NCBI RefSeq assembly: GCF_036250735.1
Contig: NZ_CP109430.1
Span: 8,928,001-8,992,000 of the forward strand
Length of the DNA stretch: 64,000 bases
Source: Streptosporangium sp. NBC_01495
Lineage (GTDB): Bacteria; Actinomycetota; Actinomycetes; Streptosporangiales; Streptosporangiaceae
Direction: 5' to 3'
A program made the position numbers and the translations under genes. The notes under the pieces were generated by a model. The model was not told where the DNA came from. It made no database searches and was given only the letters and a program-made list of their open reading frames with translations. Shown in pieces: positions 1 through 8,835 of the stretch. Numbering within the stretch: position 1 is the stretch's first letter; the number at the start of each line of letters is the position of its first letter.

Positions 1-317
1 GCGCCGCCGGACGCCGCCTGCCTGACGACGCGGATCACGCCGCGGTGGCAGGAGGCGTACAGGTCGAGCAGCGCGGCACCGCCGTCGGTGGAACCGTCGT
101 CGACGACCACCACCTCCAGGGCGACCCGCTGGATCAGCAGCGAGGTCAGGCATCTGTCGAGATAGGGCCCGCAGTTGTGAAGCGGGACGATCACGGTGAC
201 GTCGACGTCGGACCGGATCGCCTCCTCGCTCGTGATGTCGCGGCCGCCCCGCTCCATGCTCGTGATATCGCAGCCGTCCCGCCCTGTGCGGACTCGCTGG
301 AGGATCGTTACTGTCAC
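1..317 (-). CDS. Glycosyltransferase family 2, N-terminal part (runs off the left edge)
   Basis: Transfers a sugar from a nucleotide-sugar donor in family GT2; the acceptor cannot be told. Reading leftward from a GTG at 317 the frame gives VTVIVPLHNCGPYLDRCL and then VVVVDDGSTDGG, the GT-A nucleotide-binding start with the DDGSTD signature. An AGGGG ribosome site lies 7 bases before the GTG; an in-frame ATG (Met near residue 19) is an alternative. The N-terminal extension holds a short duplication, DITSMERGGR followed by DITSEEA. The C-terminal part is outside the window. Confidence 0.8.
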   Translation of the reverse strand, partial: MTVTILQRVRTGRDGCDITSMERGGRDITSEEAIRSDVDVTVIVPLHNCGPYLDRCLTSLLIQRVALEVVVVDDGSTDGGAALLDLYASCHRGVIRVVRQAASGG

Positions 318-488
318 CGCCGCGCCCCTCGTCGGTCACTTTCCGCTTATCTAGCGTCTCAGTATGTGACGAAGGGGCGCCCGTACGGGGCGAATCCACA
401 GGGTTGCCTCCCCGATCCACCGGTGCGGGAGACGCATGGGGAGTGAAACAACCGTTTCGTACGTCTTGCGCGATACCCCCGAACCTCG

Positions 489-1520
489 TCAGACCTCGTC
501 GGGCCTCGCCGCCGCGACCCGGGCGGAGTCCTCACGGCCGTCCCCGACGGGGTCGCCATCGCCCTCGCCGCCCTGCCGAGCGGGGTCGTCACGACCGCGC
601 GAAGCCCGGTGCGCCCCGGGCACCCGTGTCCGGAACCGGCGGCGCAGCAGCCAGGCGAGGACGTACAGGGCCACCGCCACCGCGAGCAGCGCCCCGAGGA
701 AGTGGAGCGGAAGGATGACCAGCGTGGCGCTCCGCGTGGAGGTCCCGCCGGTACCCGAGACCGACACCGTCGCGCGGCAGACGCACATGAACGGCGGGTT
801 CTCCCACCTGGCGGTGACGGTCCTGCCGACCCCGCGGGGCAGGGTGAAGTCGGGGAACGGCACGTCGTACCCGTTCACGACGACCTTCAGGCCCCGAGGG
901 GCGAGGAAGTCGCGGTGGACGGTCCCGGTGTTGTCGACGGTGGCGGTGAAGTCGATGGGCCCGCCCGTCGCGAAGCCGCTGGAGGTGGTGAGGTCGTCGA
1001 CGCGCAAGGACGTGTCGATCGCCCCCGGAAGCGTGAGATAGATGGGCGTTCCGATCACCCGGTTGACCCTGAGGTTGCCTTCGCCGGAATCGGCGGGCAC
1101 GGCGAAGAGCAGGGCCACCTGGTACCCGCCGGGCTCGGGCCTGGGCGGGGGATCGATCCGTACGGTGACGCCCCGCTCCGCGCCAGGGGCGAGGCGGAAG
1201 CCCGCCGGCGTGACCCTGAGCCAGCCGGCGGCGGAGCCGGGGGCGGCACGCTCGAAGGCCGTCCGGCCGGTTCCGTCCACCGTGAAGTTCGCCCTGCCGA
1301 CGGCAACGTCGAGCGGCGACCGGCCCCTGTTGGCCACACGGAACGACTGGGGGTCGTCGATCCCCTCCGGCCCGACCGCCAGGCGTGCCGGGCTCACCGT
1401 GAGCGAGAAGTCCGGATTCGGGGCCGGGCCGGAAGCCCCCAAAACCCCGGAACCCGTCACCGAGGCCATGCCGCCCGCCACGAGAAACGCGACGATCACG
1501 CGCTGGAGCCCTCCGGCCAC
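489..1520 (-). CDS. Secreted, membrane-anchored beta-sandwich protein (DUF916-like), unknown function
   Basis: No enzyme motif is visible. A signal peptide (about residues 1-31) is followed by two beta-rich domains. The first (about 35-165, starting PDFSLTVSPARLAVGP) resembles the DUF916/WxL-associated fold; the second reads IDFTATVDNTGTVHRDF. One membrane helix near 268-292 is followed by an Arg-rich cytoplasmic tail. This suggests a wall-facing protein. GTG start with GGGGGA 9 bases upstream. It reads the same way as the glycosyltransferase, 171 bp away, and divergently from the sensor kinase. Family placement is by resemblance only. Confidence 0.65.
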   Translation of the reverse strand: MAGGLQRVIVAFLVAGGMASVTGSGVLGASGPAPNPDFSLTVSPARLAVGPEGIDDPQSFRVANRGRSPLDVAVGRANFTVDGTGRTAFERAAPGSAAGWLRVTPAGFRLAPGAERGVTVRIDPPPRPEPGGYQVALLFAVPADSGEGNLRVNRVIGTPIYLTLPGAIDTSLRVDDLTTSSGFATGGPIDFTATVDNTGTVHRDFLAPRGLKVVVNGYDVPFPDFTLPRGVGRTVTARWENPPFMCVCRATVSVSGTGGTSTRSATLVILPLHFLGALLAVAVALYVLAWLLRRRFRTRVPGAHRASRGRDDPARQGGEGDGDPVGDGREDSARVAAARPDEV

Positions 1521-1905
1521 CGCACATCCCCCTGCCGTCGTGGAACGCCGCCGGAGTCCGCCTCGGCGGTCACACCCCGACTGGACACTCCGCGACCATC
1601 GCGCTCGCCATCACCGCGCCCCTGAGCACCAACGGGGCCCTTCCCCAAAGATCCCCTCAAGATCTTTTTTACCCATAGTAGTCATTTGATCACACAGGGC
1701 GCAAGCTCCGGAGGGACATGTCGGCCGCGCCCCCGGTGCCCCCGGCGCCCCCGGCGCCCCCGGCGCGCGACGCTTTCCGAAGTCGCGTTCCGAAGTCGCG
1801 TTCCGAAGTCGCGTTCCGAAGTCGCGTTCCGAAGTCGCGTTCCGAAGTCGCGTTCCGAAGTCGCGTTCCGAAGTCGCGTTCCGAAGTCGCGTTTAGGGTG
1901 AGGCC
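1521..1905. other. Divergent intergenic region with AT-rich patch and repeats
   Basis: This 385-bp spacer lies between the DUF916-like gene (minus) and the sensor kinase (plus). It holds an AT-rich patch at about 1658-1690 that could carry a minus-strand promoter, a short C-rich repeat (about four units of CCCCCGGCG, 1736-1768) and the 13-bp tandem array at 1775-1891. No convincing gene is present. Confidence 0.6.
1775..1891. repeat. Nine perfect tandem copies of a 13-bp unit
   Basis: The unit TTCCGAAGTCGCG repeats nine times without a mismatch (9 x 13 = 117 bp). The last copy ends 14 bp before the sensor-kinase ATG, so the tract covers the place where the promoter and leader of that operon should lie. 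Because 13 is not a multiple of three, all frames read through it and yield apparent peptides, which I treat as artefacts. A role in regulation is inference. Confidence 0.95.
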
Positions 1906-3096
1906 ATGAGCCGATGGACGCAGCCCGCTGCCGACGCCGGCCTGGCGACGCTCGTCGGGGTCCTGGTGGGCATCGCGATGAGCGTGGCGATCGAGCCCGC
2001 TCCCGGGTCGCGACCTCCCGACGTGATCGCCTACGGTCTCGCCGCGATCATCGGCGGGGTTCTCCTCGTCCGCAGGCGCTCACCGCTGGGCGTGCTCCTC
2101 GTCACGACCGCATGCCTCCTGCTGTACTACAGGCTGGAATATCCGGGCATCACCCCGGCCGTCCCCCTGGCCGTCGCGCTCTACACCGCGGCGTCGGGAG
2201 GACTGCTGGCGTGGTCGCTCGGTGTCGCCGCGCTCTTCGTCGTGCTGGGGCTGACGATCCGCCCCCTGCATCTCGGTGAGCCGATCCTGCAGGTGCTCAC
2301 GGACATGACGGCCCAGGCGGGACTACTCCTCGCCGTCGTCCTGCTGGGCGAGACCCTGCGCAGCCGGAGAGCACGGCTCGCGGAGGCCCGGGAGAGGCTG
2401 GCCCTGGTGGAGGCCGGACAGGAGCGCGAGGCGGCCCGGCGGACGGCGGAGGAGCGGCTGCGGATCGCCGGGGAGATACACGACGTGCTGAGCCACACGA
2501 TCACCGGGATAACCATCCAGGCGGCGCTGGCCGACGACGTGCTCGACGATCGGCCGGCCGACGCGCGGACGGCCCTGCGCGCCATCCGGACGTCCGCCAG
2601 AGAGGCCACGATCGAGCTCAGGTCGGCCCTGGGACTCCTCCGGACGGACGACGGCGAGCCCCCGCCGCACGTACCGGCTCCCGGCCTGGGCCAGGTCGGC
2701 GAGCTGACCGGACGGGCGCGGAGCGCCGGACTGGAGGCGACGGTCGTGGTGAGGGGTGAGGCGCGGCGGCTGCCTCCTGCGGTGGACCTCGCCGCGTTCC
2801 GCGTCGTGCAGGAGTCGGTGACGAACACGATCCGGCACGCGAACGCCAAGACGGTACGGATCACCCTGGCCTACGAGCCGGACGCGCTTGAGGTCGAGAT
2901 CGTCGACGACGGACGCCCCCGTGAGGACCGGGACCGGGAAAACGACGAGCGCACGGAAACCGGGGTGTCTCCGGGCTACGGGCTCAGCGGGATGGAAGAG
3001 CGCGCGTCGTCCCTCGGCGGAACGCTCGCGGCGGCCCCCCTTCCCGGCGGCGGATTCTCCGTCCTCGTCCGGATGCCGACCGGAGACGCCGCGTGA
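1906..3096 (+). CDS. NarL/DesK-type sensor histidine kinase
   Basis: Autophosphorylating membrane kinase of the HisKA_3 class (396 aa). About six hydrophobic segments fill residues 10-150, then a coiled stretch (LRSRRARLAEARERLALVEAG), the phosphoacceptor box with GEIHDVLSH near residue 193, and an HATPase domain with the N box VVQESVTNTIRHANA and the G-box region YGLSGMEERA. No periplasmic domain is seen, so the stimulus is probably sensed in or near the membrane. ATG preceded by GTGAGG. It overlaps the next gene by 4 bp (GTGA), so the pair is translationally coupled. Confidence 0.93.
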   Translation: MSRWTQPAADAGLATLVGVLVGIAMSVAIEPAPGSRPPDVIAYGLAAIIGGVLLVRRRSPLGVLLVTTACLLLYYRLEYPGITPAVPLAVALYTAASGGLLAWSLGVAALFVVLGLTIRPLHLGEPILQVLTDMTAQAGLLLAVVLLGETLRSRRARLAEARERLALVEAGQEREAARRTAEERLRIAGEIHDVLSHTITGITIQAALADDVLDDRPADARTALRAIRTSAREATIELRSALGLLRTDDGEPPPHVPAPGLGQVGELTGRARSAGLEATVVVRGEARRLPPAVDLAAFRVVQESVTNTIRHANAKTVRITLAYEPDALEVEIVDDGRPREDRDRENDERTETGVSPGYGLSGMEERASSLGGTLAAAPLPGGGFSVLVRMPTGDAA

Positions 3097-3755
3097 TCCG
3101 GGTACTGATCGCCGACGATCAGACGGTGGTCCGGGTGGGCCTGCGCGGGCTTCTGGAGAACGGCGACGACATCAGGGTCGTCGCGGAGGCGACGACGGGG
3201 GAGGACGTGGTCCGGCTCGCGCGCGAGCTGCACCCCGACGTCGTGCTCATGGACATCAGGATGCCGGTCATGGACGGGCTGGAGGCGACCAGGCGGATCG
3301 CCGGGGACGACACGCTGTCCGCGGTTCGCGTGATCGTGCTCACGACCTTCGATCTCGACGAGTACGTCATGGACGGCCTTCGCGCGGGTGCGAGTGGCTT
3401 CCTCACCAAGGACGTCGAACCCGCCGACCTCCGGCAGGCGGTACGCGTGGTCGCCCAGGGCGAGGCGCTGCTGTCCCCCGGGGCGACCCGCCGGTTGATC
3501 ACCCGCTTCCTCGCTCAGGAGCCGTCCCGGCGGGACGCGGGTGTGCTCGACAGGCTCACGGGCAGGGAGCGCGAGGTCATGGCACTCGTGGCGGCCGGGC
3601 TGAGCAACGAGCGGATCGGCGAGCGTCTGTCCATGAGCCCGGCGACCGCACGCACCCACGTCCACCGGGCCATGCTGAAACTGGGCGCGCGCGACCGGGC
3701 CCAACTCGTGGTGATCGCCTACGAAACCGGCCTGGTCCATCCCGGGCACGCCTGA
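3093..3755 (+). CDS. NarL/FixJ-type response regulator
   Basis: DNA-binding partner of the preceding kinase (220 aa). The receiver domain (about 1-120) has the acidic pair ADD near residue 9, the phospho-acceptor Asp in VVLMDIRMPVMDG near residue 53, and the Lys of LTKDVEP. A LuxR-type helix-turn-helix (LTGREREVMALVAAGLSNERIG, about 150-205) follows. The GTG start overlaps the kinase stop codon. The gene ends just before a short degenerate repeat and the multicopper oxidase, a plausible but unproven target. Confidence 0.93.
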   Translation: MIRVLIADDQTVVRVGLRGLLENGDDIRVVAEATTGEDVVRLARELHPDVVLMDIRMPVMDGLEATRRIAGDDTLSAVRVIVLTTFDLDEYVMDGLRAGASGFLTKDVEPADLRQAVRVVAQGEALLSPGATRRLITRFLAQEPSRRDAGVLDRLTGREREVMALVAAGLSNERIGERLSMSPATARTHVHRAMLKLGARDRAQLVVIAYETGLVHPGHA

Positions 3756-3763
3756 CGACCGGG

Positions 3764-3835
3764 ACACACCCGACGGCCAAGACGCACCCGGCAACCGGAA
3801 CACACCCGACGACCAGGGCGCATCCGGCACCGTAC
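3764..3835. repeat. Four degenerate 18-bp repeats after the response regulator
   Basis: Units such as ACACACCCGACGGCCAAG and ACACACCCGACGACCAGG follow one another in register directly after the response-regulator stop codon. The copies differ at several positions, so this is an old or drifting array. No hairpin is evident. Confidence 0.7.
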
Positions 3836-3930
3836 GGCTCCCGCCCGGTCATCCATACGGTGATCTGCGTAGCCGGTGTCGGCACAGGGCGGATGCGTGA
3901 GCCGGTGCCGGGAACCTAGCGTCGGCGCCC

Positions 3931-6015
3931 ATGTACGAGTTCGCGGCGAACGCCGACAGCATCCTGGTGGCCCTGCTCCTCATCGTCTGGGGCGTCGCCG
4001 GGCTCCTCGCGGGTGGCCTCTCCACGCGTCGCCGGACACGGGCCCTGCTCGTGCTGATCGGCGTGGGAACAGGCGTCGCGGCGGCTCGGGGGATCGACAC
4101 CGGCCTGCTGTGGTCGACCGGCTGGGTCTTCGCCGCGGACCGGGTACTGGTGGCGCTCCCCCTGCTCGCCGTCCCGATGGTGGCGACGTTCGCGCTGGCC
4201 GTCCCGGCACTGCGGCGGATCGCCGGACGGCCCCACACGACGGACATCGCCGGGCGGCCCCAAACGATGGAAGGAGCGGCGGGGGCGCCGGTGCCCTTCC
4301 CGGTGTCCGTCCGAGTGCCCTTCCCGGTGTCCGTCCGGGTACCGGTGCGGACGACCGCGGCTGCCGCCCTGCTCGGCGCCTACATGGAGTACCTCTCCCG
4401 CCCGCTCCCTCCGTACGGCGCGGACATGGCGATCTACGCGGGCGTCCTCCTCGTGGCGGCGGGGGCGTCCCGGGCGCGAAGCCCGCGCCCCGGTGGGGCC
4501 AGGCGGGTCCTGGCCGTCACCGCCCTGGTGGCGACGGCCGTCACCGGCGCGGGCCTCTACGAGATGCGGACGAGCCGCCTGCCCGACCGGATGTCCATGA
4601 TGGGCCACGGCGATGTGGACTACGGAGGAGGTCCCGGCGGTTCCCACCACGGAAGGCGGGCACCGGGCACCCCCGCCGCCGGCGTCGCCGATAACGTCGA
4701 CGTCGCCGACCTCACCGGTCCGCGCACGGGCACCCCCGACCGCGCGTTCACCCTGACGGCCCAGGAAACAAGAATCCGGCTCGGCTCCGGCGCCGTGATC
4801 GACGCCTGGACCTACAACGGCCAGGCGCCAGGGCCCTCGCTGACGGTGCGCAAGGGCGACCTCGTCGAGGTGACGCTCGTCAACAGGCTTCCCCGCGAGG
4901 GGGTCACCATCCACTGGCACGGCCTGGACGTACCCAACGCCGAGGACGGCGTCGCGGGCGTGACCCAGGACGCCGTCCAGCCGGGCGGGAGCCACGTCTA
5001 CCGGTTCCGCGCCGACCAGGTGGGCACGTTCTGGTACCACACCCACCAGCGCCCGCTCGTCGGCGTGCGGCGCGGGCTGTTCGGCTCGCTCGTGGTACTC
5101 CCCCCGGGGGGCGCGACGGGTGAGGACATCACCGTGATGGCCCACAACTGGGAGCGTCCCGACGGGCCGGTCGCGGCGTTCGGCACGTCGGACACGCTCG
5201 GGCGCCGGCCGGTGAAACCCGGCACCCCGGTACGGCTACGCGTGGTCAACACCGACAGGAACGCCTGGTCGGATGTCGAGTCCAGGAACCTCGTACTGGT
5301 GGGCACGCGCTTCCGGGTCGCCGCCATCGACGGCGTCGACCTCGACGGCCCCTCCGAGCTCGACGGGGTGCGGCTCTCGGTGGCCGAGGGCGGCCGGTAT
5401 GACCTGACCTTCGTCATGCCGGACCGGCCGGTTCTGCTGGCCGACCTCGCCAACCCCCGGGCCGGCCTGCTCCTGACCCCCGGCTCGGACGGCCGGATGA
5501 CCGCACCCCCGGTTCCGCGGGACGCGCCGCTCTTCGACCCCGCGACGTACGGCACGCCGGCGCCGGTCCCCTTCACCCGCTTCGACCGCGACTTCACGGT
5601 GGTCATCGACGATGGGATCGGCTTCTACGACGGCGCCGTCCATTTCCTGCCCACCATCAACGGGCACAGCTTTCCCGACACTCCCGTCCAGGTGGTCCGG
5701 CGGGGTGACGTCGTCCGTATGACGTTCGTGAACCGCAGCCACCAGGTCCACCCGATGCACCTGCACGGACACCACGCTCTCGTGCTTTCCCGGAACGGCC
5801 GCCCGGCCGGCGGGAGCCCGTGGTGGATCGACACCCTGGCCGTCCAGCCTGGCGAAACCTACGAGATCGGATTCCTCGCGGACAATCCGGGTGTCTGGAT
5901 GGACCACTGCCACGACCTCGGCCACGCGGCCGACGGCATGGTGACGCACCTGACCTACGAGGGGGTCTCCACCCCCTATGAGATCGGCCGCAAAACCCCC
6001 AACCGGCCGGAGTGA
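3931..6015 (+). CDS. Membrane-fused multicopper oxidase (laccase/CueO-like)
   Basis: Copper oxidase of 694 aa that would oxidise phenols or metal ions outside the cell with reduction of O2 to water. About the first 205 residues are a multi-span membrane domain. The oxidase follows with the usual ligands: HWHG near 328, WYHTHQ near 367, HPMHLHGHH near 607 and HCHDLGHAADGM near 660, so type 1, 2 and 3 copper sites look complete. A polytopic N-terminal anchor is unusual, since most relatives have a Tat signal. No clear ribosome site precedes the ATG. It sits between two two-component systems; the substrate is unknown. Confidence 0.88.
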   Translation: MYEFAANADSILVALLLIVWGVAGLLAGGLSTRRRTRALLVLIGVGTGVAAARGIDTGLLWSTGWVFAADRVLVALPLLAVPMVATFALAVPALRRIAGRPHTTDIAGRPQTMEGAAGAPVPFPVSVRVPFPVSVRVPVRTTAAAALLGAYMEYLSRPLPPYGADMAIYAGVLLVAAGASRARSPRPGGARRVLAVTALVATAVTGAGLYEMRTSRLPDRMSMMGHGDVDYGGGPGGSHHGRRAPGTPAAGVADNVDVADLTGPRTGTPDRAFTLTAQETRIRLGSGAVIDAWTYNGQAPGPSLTVRKGDLVEVTLVNRLPREGVTIHWHGLDVPNAEDGVAGVTQDAVQPGGSHVYRFRADQVGTFWYHTHQRPLVGVRRGLFGSLVVLPPGGATGEDITVMAHNWERPDGPVAAFGTSDTLGRRPVKPGTPVRLRVVNTDRNAWSDVESRNLVLVGTRFRVAAIDGVDLDGPSELDGVRLSVAEGGRYDLTFVMPDRPVLLADLANPRAGLLLTPGSDGRMTAPPVPRDAPLFDPATYGTPAPVPFTRFDRDFTVVIDDGIGFYDGAVHFLPTINGHSFPDTPVQVVRRGDVVRMTFVNRSHQVHPMHLHGHHALVLSRNGRPAGGSPWWIDTLAVQPGETYEIGFLADNPGVWMDHCHDLGHAADGMVTHLTYEGVSTPYEIGRKTPNRPE

Positions 6016-6146
6016 TCACACTCTCCCCTGGCCGATCACGGCATCGGGCCCGTCCCTCACCGCTTGCCACCCCGGAGTCAAAGAGCCGATCCCCATCAAC
6101 CGTCCGATGGATTCCGAAAACGCCGCCCGCCGATGATCCTCAAGAC

Positions 6147-6863
6147 ATGACAGTCATCGAGATCGACGGCCTGAGTAAGAGCTACGGGGGCGGCAAGGCG
6201 GTGGATGGCGTCTCCCTGAGGGTGGAGCAAGGCGAGATCTTCGGCATCGCCGGTCCCAACGGAGCGGGGAAGACCACGATCGTGGAGTGCGCGTCGGGGT
6301 CGCGGCGGCGAGACGGCGGCACCCTGCGGGTGCTGGGCCTGGACCCGTGGGACGATCGGCGCGAGCTGCTGCAGCGCATCGGTGTCCAGCTGCAGGAGGC
6401 CGCCCTGCCCGATGCGATCAAGGTCGGTGAGGCGCTGCGGATGTACGCCTCCTTCTACGACAGGCCCGCCGACTGGCGGAGGCTCATGGACGAGTGGGGG
6501 CTGGCGGACAAGAGGAGCGCCGGATTCGCGAGCCTGTCCGGCGGCTGGAAACAGCGGCTGTTCATCGCGCTGGCCCTGGTCGGCAACCCGGAGGTCGTCT
6601 TCCTCGACGAGCTGACCACGGGCCTGGACCCCGCTGCCCGCCGGATGACCTGGGGCCTGATCCGCGACATGCGCGAGCGCGGGGTCACCGTCGTGCTGGT
6701 CACCCATTTCATGGACGAGGCCGAGGCGTTGTGCGACCGCATCGCGATCATCGACCGGGGCCGTGTCGTCGCCGAGGGCAGCCCGCGCGAGCTGATCGCG
6801 AAGGGGCGGGCCGATTCTCTGGAGAACGCGTACTTCGCACTGACCGGAAGGGAAACGGCATGA
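6147..6863 (+). CDS. ABC transporter ATP-binding protein (ABC-2 exporter type)
   Basis: Nucleotide-binding subunit of an exporter (238 aa). Walker A GPNGAGKTT near residue 37, ABC signature LSGGWKQRL, Walker B VVFLDEL and the switch His in VTHFMDEA are all present. I start at the ATG giving MTVIEIDGLSKSYGGG; the open frame runs 135 bases further upstream but that part looks non-coding. It overlaps the permease by 4 bp (ATGA), and the next two genes encode a kinase and a response regulator. This is a drug or lipid exporter module under two-component control; the substrate is unknown. Confidence 0.92.
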   Translation: MTVIEIDGLSKSYGGGKAVDGVSLRVEQGEIFGIAGPNGAGKTTIVECASGSRRRDGGTLRVLGLDPWDDRRELLQRIGVQLQEAALPDAIKVGEALRMYASFYDRPADWRRLMDEWGLADKRSAGFASLSGGWKQRLFIALALVGNPEVVFLDELTTGLDPAARRMTWGLIRDMRERGVTVVLVTHFMDEAEALCDRIAIIDRGRVVAEGSPRELIAKGRADSLENAYFALTGRETA

Positions 6864-7582
6864 AAGGCATCACGCACGTCATCGCGGTCGAGCTCAAACT
6901 GATCGTGCGCGATCCGATGTCGGGGTTCTTCGCCCTGGCCTTCCCGGCGATCATGCTGTGGGTCAAGACGCGTACCGGCAAAACCCTTCCCGGCGGGCTG
7001 CCGGTCATCGACGCCACGGTGCCGATGCTGAGCGTCTTCGTCATCGGCCTGGCCGGGCTGGTCGTCCTCCCGGCCACGCTGGCCCAGTACCGGGAACGCC
7101 GGATCCTCAAGCGGCTGCGCGCCACTCCCGCCTCGCCCGCGATGCTGTTCGGGGCCCAGTGGGCCGCTCACACGCTGCTGGCCGCGATCGGTACGGTGCT
7201 GCTGATCGCCATCGGGCTGGCCGCCCTCGGGCTGTCGGTGCCGGCCGACGTCGCGGGCTTTCTCCTGGCGTGGGCACTCGGCGCGCTGAGCCTTGGCGCC
7301 ATCGGCCTCCTCATCGGCGCGCTCGTCCCCAGCGGCCGCACCGCGACCGTGATCGGGCTGAGCGTGTTCTTCCCGATGGTCTTCCTCTCCGGTGCCATGA
7401 TCCCCCGCGAGACCATGTCCGGCTCGATGCGCGCCATCGGCGACCTGACCCCGATGGCCCCCGTGGTCGAGGCGATCCGCGACGCCTGGGAGGGCAACGC
7501 GATCTCCCCGGTCACCCTGGGAGTCATGGTGGCGATCTCCGTCGTCATCGGCGGCCTCGCCGTCAGGGCGTTCCGATGGTGA
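6860..7582 (+). CDS. ABC-2 type transporter permease
   Basis: Membrane subunit (240 aa) paired with the preceding ATPase. Six hydrophobic segments are visible, including FFALAFPAIMLWV, LSVFVIGLAGLVVLPATL and the final SPVTLGVMVAISVVIGG. The LKRLRATPASPAML segment after helix 2 is typical of daunorubicin-resistance (DrrB)-like permeases. ATG overlaps the ATPase stop (ATGA) and the gene overlaps the sensor kinase downstream, so four genes form one operon. Confidence 0.9.
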   Translation: MKGITHVIAVELKLIVRDPMSGFFALAFPAIMLWVKTRTGKTLPGGLPVIDATVPMLSVFVIGLAGLVVLPATLAQYRERRILKRLRATPASPAMLFGAQWAAHTLLAAIGTVLLIAIGLAALGLSVPADVAGFLLAWALGALSLGAIGLLIGALVPSGRTATVIGLSVFFPMVFLSGAMIPRETMSGSMRAIGDLTPMAPVVEAIRDAWEGNAISPVTLGVMVAISVVIGGLAVRAFRW

Positions 7583-8832
7583 CCGCCGCCGACCTCGACA
7601 CCTCACGCTGGGAGCGTGCCCGGCCCGCCCTTCCTTACCTTTTCATCCTGCTTCCGGCGGTCTTCGCCTTGCTGCGGGATTGGAGGCCGGAGGTGCTGGC
7701 CCTGGCGGTGCTCGCCGGAGCCTGGCACTGGTTCATGGTGACCTCGCACCCCACCTGGATCGAGCGGCCGGTGGCGATGGTCGTCTACTTCGTCGTGATG
7801 CTCGCCGTCATCGGGACGCTGGCCGGAATCGACGCGCTGTTCACGGTGACCGGCGTGGGAGCGTTCGTCCAGGCCTTCACCCTGCTGCCCGGGTGGTGGG
7901 CGTACACGGGTGTGGCCGCGACGGCCGGCGTGCTGGTCGCCGTTCCCCCTCGGCCTGGCCGGACCCCGGGCGAGACGCTCTACGCCTTCCTCGTCGCGAC
8001 GTTGATCGCCTCCGCGATCGGCCTGCTGACCCGGACCGTCTCCGACCAGAACGACCAGCGCAGGGCGATGATCGTTCAGTTGCGGAAGACCGGCGCCGAG
8101 CTGGCCGCGCTCGCGGAGGAGAACGCGAAACTGCAGGCCCGGCTCCTGGCCAGCGCCCGTGAGGCCGGTGTGCTCGGGGAGCGGCAGCGGATGGCCAGGG
8201 AGATCCACGACACCATCGCGCAGGGCCTGACCGGCATCCTCACCCAGTTGGAGGCGGCCGACGACGCGATCGACGACATACCCGCCGTCCGCTCGCGACT
8301 GAACACGGTGCGCACCCTGGCCAGGGAGAGCCTGAACGAGGCTCGGCGATCGGTTCAGGGGTTGCGTCCGGCGCCGCTGGACGAGGCCCAGCTCGCCACC
8401 GCCCTGCACGACGTCGCGGCGAAATGGTCGCGGACCACCGGCAAACCCGTCTCCGTGTCGGTCACCGGCGACCCCCGGCCGCTGCACGCGGAGGTGGAGA
8501 CCACCTTGCTGCGGGTGGCGCAGGAGGCGCTGGCCAACGTTTCCAAACACGCCGCCTCGGCCACCCGGGTCGGTCTTACCCTGTCGTACATGGATGATGT
8601 CGTGGTGCTGGACGTGCGCGACGACGGATGTGGCTTCACCCTCGGGGCGGCGGACTCCTCGGACGCGAGCGGCTTCGGCCTCATCGCGATGCGTCAGCGG
8701 GTCACCCGGCTGGCCGGTGAGTTCGTGATCGAGACGGCCCCCGGCCAGGGAACGGGGATCTCCGCCACCGTTTCCGCCATCCCCGCCGACGCGGATCCTG
8801 GATCGTCTGGCCACCGCGAAAGCGCGGGGTGA
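7576..8832 (+). CDS. NarL/DesK-type sensor histidine kinase, second system
   Basis: Membrane kinase of 418 aa. About five membrane segments lie in residues 15-150, then a coiled region (ELAALAEENAKLQARLLASAREAG), the His box MAREIHDTIAQGLTG near residue 212, and an HATPase domain with QEALANVSKHA, DDGCGF and GFGLIAMRQRV. Two starts compete: ATG at 7576 (MVTAADL) and GTG at 7579, the latter making a GTGA overlap with the permease stop. The operon position suggests it controls the exporter. Confidence 0.92.
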   Translation: MVTAADLDTSRWERARPALPYLFILLPAVFALLRDWRPEVLALAVLAGAWHWFMVTSHPTWIERPVAMVVYFVVMLAVIGTLAGIDALFTVTGVGAFVQAFTLLPGWWAYTGVAATAGVLVAVPPRPGRTPGETLYAFLVATLIASAIGLLTRTVSDQNDQRRAMIVQLRKTGAELAALAEENAKLQARLLASAREAGVLGERQRMAREIHDTIAQGLTGILTQLEAADDAIDDIPAVRSRLNTVRTLARESLNEARRSVQGLRPAPLDEAQLATALHDVAAKWSRTTGKPVSVSVTGDPRPLHAEVETTLLRVAQEALANVSKHAASATRVGLTLSYMDDVVVLDVRDDGCGFTLGAADSSDASGFGLIAMRQRVTRLAGEFVIETAPGQGTGISATVSAIPADADPGSSGHRESAG

Positions 8833-8835
8833 GAC

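Noticed and set aside
1686-1909. Small frames with repeated SEVAFRSRVPK-like peptides
   Set aside because: They arise from the 13-bp tandem array read in all frames and overlap the likely leader of the sensor kinase.
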